NCBI RefSeq assembly: GCF_008727735.1
Contig: NZ_CP044227.1
Location: forward strand, 2,677,001-2,741,000
Reading direction: 5' to 3'
Length of the DNA stretch: 64,000 nt
Origin: Flintibacter sp. KGMB00164
GTDB taxonomy: Bacteria > Bacillota > Clostridia > Oscillospirales > Oscillospiraceae
How positions within the stretch are numbered: the first letter of the stretch is position 1; every line of letters begins with the position of its first letter. Both the position numbers and the translations under genes were made by a program. The notes beneath the pieces are model-generated. The model saw nothing but the letters and a program-made list of their open reading frames with translations. It searched no databases and was not told the origin of the DNA. This document shows, one piece after another, positions 52,036 through 58,954 of the stretch.

Positions 52036-53412
52036 ATGAGTGAACGCAACAACAAACTTGAGCTTTTGGGCAGTGCGCCGATTCCCAAAGCTCTGATGGC
52101 TCTCGGCATACCGATTATGATTGGGATGTTGATCAATGCACTCTATAATCTGGTAGATGCCTATTTTGTGGGTGGCCTAGGCGAAAGTCAAATGGGTGCT
52201 ATTTCCGTCGTGTTTCCCTTGGGACAAGTTGTGGTTGGTTTGGGCCTTATGTTCGGTAACGGAGCCGCATCCTATCTGTCAAGACTACTGGGGCGCGGAG
52301 ATAAAGATACCGCCAATAGGGTGGCAAGCACCGCACTATACAGCAGTATTCTGATTGGCGCCATTATCATTCTGTTTTCTACGATTTTCCTCAAACCAAT
52401 TTTGGCGATGTTGGGCGCAACAGAAACGATTATGCCGTATGCCCTGACATACGCAAGAATTTATGTGCTGTCCTGTATTTTCAACGTGTTTAATGTAACA
52501 ATGAACAACATTGTAAGCAGCGAGGGTGCCGCAAAGACGACCATGTGCGCCTTGCTGCTGGGAGCCGTATTGAACATCGGATTGGACCCTCTTTTCATTT
52601 ACGCTTTGAACACGGGGGTAGCAGGTGCAGCAATTGCCACAGCAATTTCGCAAATGGTATCCACACTTGTTTATCTAACCTATGTTCTTCGCAAAAAAAG
52701 CGCATTTTCCTTCAGTGTAAAAGTGTTTTCTCCTACGGGACAAATGATGGCGGAAATTTTGAAAATTGGAATTCCCACTTTAGTGTTCCAACTGCTGACA
52801 AGTCTTTCGATTGCGCTGATTAACCGTGCATCTGGTGATTATGGCGATTCGGTCATTGCAGGCATGGGGGCAGTCACGCGAATTACTTCTATGGGAACGC
52901 TTGTTGTCTTTGGATTTTTGAAAGGGTTTCAGCCTATTGCCGGATTCAGCTATGGGGCAAAGAAGTTTGATCGCCTGCGCGAAGCAATCAAAACCTCAAT
53001 CATTTGGTCTACAAGTTTCTGCTTAGTCGTGGGCTTGGTGATGGCCGTTTTCTCCACGCAGATTATCTCTCAATTTACCGAGGGAGATACTCAAATGATT
53101 TTAGCCGGTCAAAAATCTCTGTTTGCGAACGGCCTTACATTCATTCTTTTCGGTTTCTACACGGTATACTCCTCTCTGTTTCTTGCTCTGGGCAAGGGGG
53201 CGGCAGGTTTCTTTTTGGGAGCATGCAGACAAGGCATCTGCTTTATTCCTGTCATTTTGCTGCTGCCTATGGTATGGGGAATGAACGGAATCCTATATGC
53301 CCAACCCATCGCAGATGTAATTTCCGTAGTAATCACTGTGGTTATGGCGTTGCACCTTCATCGGGAATTATCCAGGGCTGAAAAACAGATTATGTCCAAT
53401 TCGGAAATGTAA
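52036..53412 (+). CDS. MATE-family multidrug efflux transporter
   Basis: A 458-residue MATE protein with 12 membrane segments in two halves, opening 'LGSAPIPKALMALGIPIMIGMLINALYNLVDAYFVG', including the typical 'NxxDAYFVG' and 'GNGAASYLSR' motifs of the DinF/NorM type. It exports cationic drugs or metabolites by Na+ or H+ antiport. The ATG at 52036 follows GGGAGGGAG; in-frame codons before it overlap the operators and are not translated. Occupies the cargo position where Tn916 carries tet(M). Confidence 0.9.
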   Translation: MSERNNKLELLGSAPIPKALMALGIPIMIGMLINALYNLVDAYFVGGLGESQMGAISVVFPLGQVVVGLGLMFGNGAASYLSRLLGRGDKDTANRVASTALYSSILIGAIIILFSTIFLKPILAMLGATETIMPYALTYARIYVLSCIFNVFNVTMNNIVSSEGAAKTTMCALLLGAVLNIGLDPLFIYALNTGVAGAAIATAISQMVSTLVYLTYVLRKKSAFSFSVKVFSPTGQMMAEILKIGIPTLVFQLLTSLSIALINRASGDYGDSVIAGMGAVTRITSMGTLVVFGFLKGFQPIAGFSYGAKKFDRLREAIKTSIIWSTSFCLVVGLVMAVFSTQIISQFTEGDTQMILAGQKSLFANGLTFILFGFYTVYSSLFLALGKGAAGFFLGACRQGICFIPVILLLPMVWGMNGILYAQPIADVISVVITVVMALHLHRELSRAEKQIMSNSEM

Positions 53413-53422
53413 GTTACGCCCC

Positions 53423-53461
53423 TTGACTTTTACTATTGTCAATAGTACTATTGTTAATAGT
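53423..53461 (+). promoter_or_regulatory. Promoter of padR 2 with tandem operators
   Basis: TTGACT (53423-53428), 17-bp spacer, TACTAT (53446-53451). Two abutting palindromes ACTATTGtcAATAGT and ACTATTGttAATAGT (53432-53461) cover the promoter. Confidence 0.7.
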
Positions 53462-53479
53462 AAAAGCTGGAGGTGCGTT

Positions 53480-54004
53480 ATGTCGTCAATCGATTTAGTC
53501 ATACTTGGTATTGTATTGGAAAAACCGCAAAGCGCCTATGACATTCAAAAGGATGTTGAGTACCACCATTTTTCCCGCTGGACAAAAATAAGCGTACCCT
53601 CTATTTATCGGAAAGTACTCCAGTTGAGCGAGAAGGGTTATCTGCAAAGCGATATTGTCAAGGGCGATAAGTTTGCGGATAAGGTCATTTATTCCATTAC
53701 CGATCAGGGCAGAGCGTATTTCAAGGAGCTGATGGCCTCTTGCGCCACTGGCCCGGTGCCCCTGTTATTCGATTTCAATGTGGTCATTACCAATCTGAAC
53801 AAGATGGATAAAGCCGAAGCGTTGGAGCTGGTTTCGGCTTTGCGCCGGAGCATACAGTCCTCGGCCGAATCGAACGAGGGCTATGCGCGGGAATTCGCAG
53901 ACATTCCCTTGGTTGGGAGAACGATTTTTGAGCAGCAGCAGCTTCTCTATCACGCTCTTCTGGAATGGCTGGATCACTTTGAAGGGCAGTTCTTGGAAGA
54001 ATGA
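53480..54004 (+). CDS. PadR-family regulator 2
   Basis: A 174-residue PadR paralogue: 'SSIDLVILGIVLEKPQSAYDIQKDVEYHHFSRW', then the C-terminal helical domain. Its operators (ACTATTG-type) differ from those of padR 1 (ACTATAAATT-type), so each may read a different signal. GGAGGTGCGTT precedes the ATG. The stop overlaps the YjdF gene start. Confidence 0.88.
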   Translation: MSSIDLVILGIVLEKPQSAYDIQKDVEYHHFSRWTKISVPSIYRKVLQLSEKGYLQSDIVKGDKFADKVIYSITDQGRAYFKELMASCATGPVPLLFDFNVVITNLNKMDKAEALELVSALRRSIQSSAESNEGYAREFADIPLVGRTIFEQQQLLYHALLEWLDHFEGQFLEE

Positions 54005-54423
54005 GTGCAGGCCCTCAAAGCAGTTTGACCATCCTGTTTGAAGCTCCGTTTTGGATCGGTCTATATGAAAGAACGGATAATGGCAAGTACGAGGTATGCA
54101 AAATCACTTTTGGTTCGGAACCCAAAGATTATGAGGTCTATGAGTTTTTGCTGAAGAATTGGAATAAGCTGAAATTCAGTCCTCCGATCCAGGCCGAAGT
54201 AGCCATAGAGCGAAAAATTAATCCCAAACGTATGCAGCGCGAAATTCAAAGCCAACTGCAGGATAAAGGCATTGGGACAAAGGCGCAGCAGGCGTTGAAA
54301 CTCCAGCATGAGCAATGTAAGCTGGAACGGAAAGCCAAGAGCCGTGAGCAGAAAGAGGCGGAGAAAGACCGCCAGTTTGCCATACGTCAGGAAAAGAAGA
54401 AAGCCAAGCACAGAGGAAGATAA
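54001..54423 (+). CDS. YjdF-family protein
   Basis: A 140-residue YjdF protein: beta-rich first half ('LTILFEAPFWIGLYERTDNGKYEVCKITFG', 'DYEVYEFLLKNWNKLKF') and a long charged helix rich in Lys/Glu/Gln. In other Firmicutes yjdF is controlled by a riboswitch that binds azaaromatic compounds; here it is instead in an operon with a PadR regulator beside a MATE pump, which again points to toxic aromatic compounds. ATGA overlap with padR 2. Confidence 0.85.
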   Translation: MSAGPQSSLTILFEAPFWIGLYERTDNGKYEVCKITFGSEPKDYEVYEFLLKNWNKLKFSPPIQAEVAIERKINPKRMQREIQSQLQDKGIGTKAQQALKLQHEQCKLERKAKSREQKEAEKDRQFAIRQEKKKAKHRGR

Positions 54424-54424
54424 C

Positions 54425-54610
54425 ATGAAGATAGAATGGATTTTATGCCCCTTTTGCGGCAGCAAAACGCGATTGAAAATCCGCGATGATACAGTTCTGG
54501 AAAACTTTCCGCTGTATTGCCCGAAGTGCAAACATGAAACCTTGATTGCGGTAAGACAACTGAATCTATCCATCATCCAAGAGCCAGACGCTAAGACGCA
54601 GAGCCGATAA
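54425..54610 (+). CDS. Cysteine-rich KTR-domain protein (Tn916 Orf6-like)
   Basis: A 61-residue zinc-ribbon protein: 'CPFCGSKTRLKIRDDT...YCPKCKHE', the KTR family found after tet(M) in Tn916 elements. Function unknown. Starts 1 nt after the yjdF stop. Marks the boundary between cargo and the Tn916-like tail. Confidence 0.88.
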   Translation: MKIEWILCPFCGSKTRLKIRDDTVLENFPLYCPKCKHETLIAVRQLNLSIIQEPDAKTQSR

Positions 54611-54650
54611 CACTGAGGGAAAACCTCGTAGGTTATCGGCTCTGTTTTTA
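54600..54650 (+). terminator. Terminator after the KTR gene
   Basis: AGAGCCGATAAC / GTTATCGGCTCT followed by GTTTTT. The stem overlaps the stop codon of the KTR gene. Confidence 0.85.
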
Positions 54651-54661
54651 TATCCTCTATG

Positions 54662-54980
54662 ATCTGCCCGGCGGCAGAAAAGAAAAAAACCGCCGCGGGG
54701 CAGATGGCTTTCTGCGCGCAAAAGCACTTTCTTCACGGCGGTTCAATTCGAGCCGCCGTTTTTCTTTGCCCTGACAGCTTCCACGGCGGCATAGAAGGAG
54801 GATGCCGCCATGCTGCGTCGGATACTATCCCCGCCTGATCTGACAAGGGCTAACCGCTCAAAAAAAGCCCATTTCAGTCGGCGGAGAGGTTCGGCTATGA
54901 GTATGAACTATACCATGTAAATAAACTTCATATTGCTTGCCATTGCGCCCGGTGGGTCTGTGACCCGCCGGGCGTTTTTT
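54662..54980 (+). promoter_or_regulatory. Structured non-coding block before the sigma factor (ICE)
   Basis: Hairpins in order: ATCTGCCC.GGCGG with an A-rich loop (54662-54706); ACGGCGG/CCGCCGT then TTTTC (54735-54763); GGCGGCAT/ATGCCGCC (54785-54809). Then AAAAAAAGCC (54860-54869), a 26-nt box at 54901-54926 matching the nested element, and a strong terminator CGCCCGG/CCGGGCG + TTTTTT (54946-54980). The rest to 55,133 holds no gene. Confidence 0.6.
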
Positions 54981-55133
54981 GTCGTTTCCTGCGGTTGGGA
55001 TGGCTGGCCGCTTTTTTTCTCAAATTTTCTTCAAAAAGGAGGCGCTTAGCGGGCAGAACACGCTCTCGCAGGATTGGTAGTAGCGGAAAGGGAGAGAACC
55101 ACCTGATCCCCCCATGGAAAGGGGGTGAAACTG

Positions 55134-55565
55134 ATGGAATCTAACCCCCGCGACTATGGCGAGCAATGCCGGTTCGATGCTTTTTGCAAGAAGGTATTGC
55201 GAAACGAGGCCAGAGCCTACCTGCGGAACATGAAACGCCAGAGAGAGCGTGAAGCCTTCTTTAGCGACTTGTCCCAGGCGGAACTGGACAAGCTCTGCGT
55301 CATGGATCGTTACCCCAGCGACAGCATTGTGTTCTCGTCGCACGGCTACGATCTACATATCGACAACGAGCTTGTGGCCGAGGCTTTCTCTACTTTGCCG
55401 CAGATGGAGCAGAGCATTTTGATTTTGCACTGCACCCTGGACCTGGCAGACGGTGAGATCGGCAATCTCGTTGGGATGTCCCGGAGCGCCGTTCAGCGGC
55501 ACCGGACGAGGGCGCTGCAGGAGCTGCGCGAAGCATTGTCGGCGCTGATGCCGAAAGGAGGCTGA
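55134..55565 (+). CDS. Sigma-70 family factor (Tn916 Orf7-like)
   Basis: A 143-residue sigma factor: region 2-like N-terminus ('DAFCKKVLRNEARAYLRNMKRQRERE'), acidic linker, and region 4 HTH ('LPQMEQSILILHCTLDLADGEIGNLVGMSRSAVQRHRTRALQELREAL'). In Tn916, Orf7 drives expression of transfer and excision functions. The ATG at 55134 is preferred over the GTG at 55125 from the position of GGGGGTG. Confidence 0.85.
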   Translation: MESNPRDYGEQCRFDAFCKKVLRNEARAYLRNMKRQREREAFFSDLSQAELDKLCVMDRYPSDSIVFSSHGYDLHIDNELVAEAFSTLPQMEQSILILHCTLDLADGEIGNLVGMSRSAVQRHRTRALQELREALSALMPKGG

Positions 55566-55570
55566 GGAAG

Positions 55571-55800
55571 ATGACAGAGCCCATCCACAAGGGAAAGGAC
55601 CTGCCGCCCGGGTGATCCACGCGGCCTCCGGCGGTGACAGCGAAGCCATGGAGCAAGTGCTGCGGTACTACGACGACTATATGAGCCGCCTGTGTACCCG
55701 TACCCTTTATGACAAGGACGGAACCCCTCATGTGTGCGTGGATACCCACATGAAACGCTGTCTGGAAATCCGACTAATTCGGGCCGTGATGCGCACCTGA
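55571..55800 (+). pseudogene. HTH protein (Tn916 Orf8-like), probable frameshift
   Basis: ATG at 55571 opens 'MTEPIHKGKDLPPG' and meets TGA at 55610-55612 in that frame. The next frame continues without a gap of sense: 'VIHAASGGDSEAMEQVLRYYDDYMSRLCTRTLYDKDGTPHVC' to the stop at 55800, the Orf8-type helix-turn-helix family. One base is missing near 55,600-55,612 (CCGCCCGGG run), or the gene starts at the GTG at 55612. I favour a frameshift, since family members have the 'KGKDLP.GVIHAA' continuity. Confidence 0.65.
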
Positions 55801-56328
55801 TCCTTTCAGCCCTGGCAGAAGGCAAGCGACTTACCCTTTCCACCTTTGCCGATGCCGGGGACTGACCCCACCTTGACAAAGAAAGCCTTCGGGCAGCATA
55901 AGGCAGACGGATACGATCTGTCTGTGTGGAGCCGGTCGGCCGGTGCGCCATGACCCTGTTGCAAGTCCGCAGGACGGGACCCCTACCAAACAGGCGAGCG
56001 ACAAAACCAGGCCGCGAAACAGGTGTGGCAGCCTGTGGGCGAGGATGCACAGACAGGATAATGAGACTCCCGCGTTGAACGCCCTCAAAGCATTGCGCGG
56101 CGCACCCATCAGTATGGGCCGGGGTGAGATTCCCGTGGAGCTGTAGCCAGCAGCCATCCGTTTTTTGCCTCTTTAATTTTCAGATAAATCTTCTGCTTTT
56201 CTGTTTACGGATAATTCGTAAACTTTCCATTAGCAGCAGACAAACCCGAAAGGGCGCGGTACAATGAGGGTGGAAGTTATGAATGAACACCTCATTGCGT
56301 GCCGTTTCTGACTGGAAAGGAGGCTGCT
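55801..56328. other. Decayed 530-bp gap before xis
   Basis: No complete gene. Short coding-like fragments on the plus strand: 'RDAHLILSALAEGKRLTLSTFADAGD' split by the frame near 55,790-55,865, and 'DNETPALNALKALRGAPIS' to 56,146. They look like remnants of deleted reading frames. 56,160-56,328 is AT-richer leader of xis and includes one more ATTAGCAG (56,230 region). Confidence 0.45.
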
Positions 56329-56535
56329 GTGTCAGAGATTCAGAACGGTACGGAGAAAAGGCCTTTGGAGTGCCGCACCTATACGGTCAATGACATTGCC
56401 ATGATTTTAGGTGTCAGCCAAGCACGGGCATATAGCCTTGTGCGTGAGGACCTTTTCAAAAGCGTACGAATTGGCAACGCCATACGGATTTCCAAGCGGT
56501 CGTTCGACCACTGGCTGGAGTCACTTGACTTGTGA
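56329..56535 (+). CDS. xis: Excisionase (right copy, next to integrase)
   Basis: A 68-residue excisionase: 'CRTYTVNDIAMILGVSQARAYSLV', 'VRIGNAIRISKRSFDHWLESL'. Located 21 nt before the integrase gene as in Tn916. GTG start at 56329 with GGAGGCTGCT upstream. Close paralogue of the left-end copy at 10,490. Confidence 0.88.
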   Translation: MSEIQNGTEKRPLECRTYTVNDIAMILGVSQARAYSLVREDLFKSVRIGNAIRISKRSFDHWLESLDL

Positions 56536-56556
56536 CACAAGAAAGGAAGGTTCGTT

Positions 56557-57966
56557 ATGGCATCCATTATCAAAAGAAAGAAAAACTATTCCATCGTCTA
56601 CACCTATGTGGACGAGAACGGCGAGACCAAGCAGAAGTGGGAGACCCGCTCCAGCTATCAGGACGCATTGAAGCGCAAGGCGGAGGTGGAGAATCAGAAA
56701 ACCACCCGGTCTTTTCTCCCGCCCAGCAATCAAAGCATCTCGGAGTTTCTGCTGGACTTCGTCTCCCTCTACGGCGAAAAGCGGTGGGGGGTGTCCATGT
56801 ATGACAGCCAAAACTCCCTGATCGCTAACTACATCAACCCCATCATCGGGGATATGAAAGTGCAGGACATCACGCCCCGAGTGGTGGACAAGTACATCCA
56901 AACCTTGCAGAAAACCCCTGCGGTGAACACCAAGAACCACCATGCCAAAACGGAGTTCGTGACCAACGCCACCATTGACAAGATTATTAAACTCCTCCGC
57001 TGCGCTTTCAAGCAGGCGGTCCGATGGGAGCTGGTTCCAAAGAACCCCTTCGATAATGTGATCCTGCCCAAAGTGGAACATAAAAAGCGGGACATCTGGA
57101 CTGCCGATATGATCCGCACCGCACTGGATCAGTGTACGGACGGAAAACTCTATGTGGCGATGAATCTGGCCTTTGCTTGTTCCATGCGCATGGGCGAGAT
57201 CATGGGCCTGACCTGGAGCAATGTCCACATCTCCGATGAAGAAATTGCTGCCGACAACGCCTATGTCTATATCGACAAGGAGCTGGCGAGGGCCTCCAAG
57301 CGGGCCATTGAGATGCTGGGGCACAGGGATGTTTACTATGTGTTCCCGCCCTTGTTTGCCAACACCAGCACCCGGATCATCCTGAAGAAGCCCAAGACCG
57401 ACTCCAGCATCCGCAAAGTGTGGCTGCCCAAGACCCTGGCCTACATTCTGCTGGAATGGAAGAAGTCCCAGGACGAGCTGAAAGAGATGCTCCGGGACGA
57501 GTATCAGGACTACGACCTGGTGGTGGCGCTGCCCAACGGGCGACCCTGTGAGGACCGGGTGCTCCTGAAGGAGTTTGAAAAGCTGCGGGAGAAGGCGGGG
57601 CTGCCTAAAGTGGTCTTTCACTCTCTCCGCCATTCCAGCACCACCTACAAGCTGAAACTCAACCACGGCGACCTGAAGGCCACCCAGGGCGACACGGGCC
57701 ACGCCCAGATTGACATGATCACCAGCGTGTATGCCCACATTCTGGACGAGGACCGGAAAGTGAACGCCCAGAAGTTCGAGGACGCCTTCTACGCCAGCGC
57801 CAATCCCGACCTGCGGACGGTGCGCCCTCCGGCAAAAACCAGGGGACCGAAGGAGCCGGAGAGCGTGTCGCTGGACCTGGAGGCCCTGGTGGAACAGCTC
57901 CGCAAGTCGCCGGAACTGGCCAACACACTGGCCGCATTGCTGGCGTCGGCCCCATCCGGAAAATAG
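56557..57966 (+). CDS. int: Tyrosine integrase of the ICE
   Basis: A 469-residue tyrosine recombinase: N-terminal arm-binding domain (~1-55), SAM-like core-binding domain (~60-160), and catalytic domain with Arg211 (SMRMGEIMG), Lys near 280, His355-x-x-Arg358 (HSLRHSS), His382 and nucleophile Tyr392 (SVYAHI). A ~70-residue C-terminal extension follows. It recombines the CTCCTAA core in the tRNA-Arg anticodon loop. It lies about 320 bp from the right core, with three arm repeats in between. Confidence 0.95.
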   Translation: MASIIKRKKNYSIVYTYVDENGETKQKWETRSSYQDALKRKAEVENQKTTRSFLPPSNQSISEFLLDFVSLYGEKRWGVSMYDSQNSLIANYINPIIGDMKVQDITPRVVDKYIQTLQKTPAVNTKNHHAKTEFVTNATIDKIIKLLRCAFKQAVRWELVPKNPFDNVILPKVEHKKRDIWTADMIRTALDQCTDGKLYVAMNLAFACSMRMGEIMGLTWSNVHISDEEIAADNAYVYIDKELARASKRAIEMLGHRDVYYVFPPLFANTSTRIILKKPKTDSSIRKVWLPKTLAYILLEWKKSQDELKEMLRDEYQDYDLVVALPNGRPCEDRVLLKEFEKLREKAGLPKVVFHSLRHSSTTYKLKLNHGDLKATQGDTGHAQIDMITSVYAHILDEDRKVNAQKFEDAFYASANPDLRTVRPPAKTRGPKEPESVSLDLEALVEQLRKSPELANTLAALLASAPSGK

Positions 57967-57980
57967 TTCGGAAAAATCGT

Positions 57981-58041
57981 GTTAGCAAATCCCCGATTTT
58001 CATTAGCAACCCCGGAAAAAATGTTCGAAGCCAATTAGCAA
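57981..58041. repeat. Right integrase arm-type repeats
   Basis: (G/A)TTAGCAA at 57981-57988, 58002-58009 and 58034-58041, same orientation as the left-end copies. Confidence 0.65.
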
Positions 58042-58108
58042 GGATACAGCGGAAAATGTATAAAATCGTTCCGGCGGAGCGGCAAGGCCGTTCAAAAGAA
58101 ACGGTAAC

Positions 58109-58150
58109 AAAAAACCGCTGTAAACCATCAGAAAACGGCTTACAGCGGTC
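58109..58150 (-). terminator. Terminator of the element-borne tRNA
   Basis: Minus strand ACCGCTGTAA / TTTACAGCGGT then TTTTT, immediately downstream of the tRNA CCA end. Confidence 0.88.
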
Positions 58151-58155
58151 ATTTT

Positions 58156-58232
58156 TGGCACCCCCGGCGAGACTCGAACTCACTACATTCCGCTTAGGAG
58201 GCGGACCCTCTATCCTGGTGAGGTACGGGGGC
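58156..58232 (-). tRNA. tRNA-Arg(CCU), complete copy carried by the ICE
   Basis: 77 nt with encoded CCA. Acceptor GCCCCCG/CGGGGGT, D stem CCTC/GAGG, anticodon stem TCCGC/GCGGA around loop CTCCTAA (anticodon CCT), T stem GTGAG/CTCGC with loop TTCGAGT. It lies inside the element, 54 bp from the right core. It differs in sequence from the interrupted host tRNA-Arg(CCU) except for the anticodon loop and general features, so it is not a simple duplication. It reads AGG codons and would replace the broken gene. Confidence 0.93.
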
Positions 58233-58286
58233 ATATACAGAAATTATTCAGTTATACAAGGCTCGGGGATTCGAACGGTTCGATTG

Positions 58287-58293
58287 TTAGGAG
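58287..58293. repeat. Right attachment core
   Basis: TTAGGAG, identical to the left core at 10259-10265. Confidence 0.85.
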
Positions 58294-58325
58294 GGGCGCG
58301 CTCTATCCTATTGAGCTACTGGCGC
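58287..58325 (-). tRNA. 5' half of the split chromosomal tRNA-Arg(CCU)
   Basis: The minus strand reads GCGCCAG TA GCTC AATAGGATA GAGC G CGCCC and CTCCTAA (58325 to 58287), then element sequence that does not pair with the anticodon or acceptor stems. It pairs perfectly with the 3' half at 10,221-10,265. Its promoter is intact, so the transcript would run through this half into the element-borne tRNA. Confidence 0.9.
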
Positions 58326-58353
58326 ATATTCAGTTAGGCGATACAGCCCCTCT

Positions 58354-58382
58354 ATTGTAGCCCACCGCCGGAAAACTGTCAA
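58354..58382 (-). promoter_or_regulatory. Promoter of the split tRNA-Arg gene
   Basis: Minus strand TTGACA (58377-58382), 17-bp spacer, TACAAT (58354-58359), 28 nt before the tRNA 5' end. It reads towards the element-borne tRNA with no terminator between. Confidence 0.88.
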
Positions 58383-58492
58383 CGGGAAAGCTGTCCCGCT
58401 CCGTTTGTCCTGTGCTGACGGCCATTCGTCCAAAATCGGTAGACGGAGAAGAAGCTCTCGTCTATACTAAAGCCAAGAAAGGGGGCGAAGGG

Positions 58493-58954
58493 ATGCAGGT
58501 GGAAGTGAAGCTGGACCCGGAGCGCAAGGAGATCGGGATCGTGGTGCTGGCGCCCGCTCCCTCGCCGGAGCTGGACGAGCTGGTGCGGCGGCTGGAGGCG
58601 GAACAGCTCTCCCCCCTGCGGGCCTGGCGGGAGGACACCATGACCCTGCTACCCCAGAGCCAACTGGTGCGCTGCTACGCCCAGGACAAGCGGGTGTATG
58701 CCACGGTGGACGGCGGGGCGGTCTATCTGCTGCGGGAGCGGCTGTATGAGCTGGAGGAGCAGCTGGACCGGGGAAAATTTGTGCGCATCTCCAACGGAGA
58801 GATCATCAATCTGGACAAGGTGACGGCGGTGGATCTGTCCCTCACCGGCACCATCCGCATGACCCTGGGAGAGGCAGGATACGCCTATGTGTCCCGGCGG
58901 TATGTGAAGAAAATCAAAGAGACCTTACAGCTGGAGAGGAGGCGGACACGATGA
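58493..58954 (+). CDS. LytTR-domain transcription regulator
   Basis: 153 residues. A short N-terminal region, then a LytTR DNA-binding domain (residues ~55-148): 'LLPQSQLVRCYAQDKRVYATVDGG', 'RERLYELEEQLDRGKFVRISNGEIINLDKV'. There is no receiver domain. LytTR proteins paired with DUF3021 form a small regulator/membrane-inhibitor system in Firmicutes. The ATG at 58493 follows AAGGGGGCGAAGG. Overlaps the next gene by 4 nt. Confidence 0.88.
   Translation: MQVEVKLDPERKEIGIVVLAPAPSPELDELVRRLEAEQLSPLRAWREDTMTLLPQSQLVRCYAQDKRVYATVDGGAVYLLRERLYELEEQLDRGKFVRISNGEIINLDKVTAVDLSLTGTIRMTLGEAGYAYVSRRYVKKIKETLQLERRRTR

Larger units (their letters stand above)
10259..58293. mobile_element. 48-kb integrative and conjugative element in tRNA-Arg(CCU)
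   Basis: Bounded by a 7-bp direct repeat TTAGGAG, which is the anticodon loop CTCCTAA on the minus strand, at 10259-10265 and 58287-58293. A unit of 48,028 bp would leave on excision. It has a tyrosine integrase and Xis at the right end, arm-type repeats at both ends, a Tn1549-like conjugation module, a Tn916-like regulatory tail, several cargo blocks and a replacement tRNA. A second element is nested in traG. The backbone is GC-rich, while cargo blocks (SIR2-STAND, restriction-modification, MATE) are visibly AT-richer, which fits separate acquisition. Confidence 0.9.

Noticed and set aside
55943-56146. 67-residue plus-strand gene
   Set aside because: Only the last ~30 residues look coding; no ribosome site, so treated as a remnant in the decayed gap.
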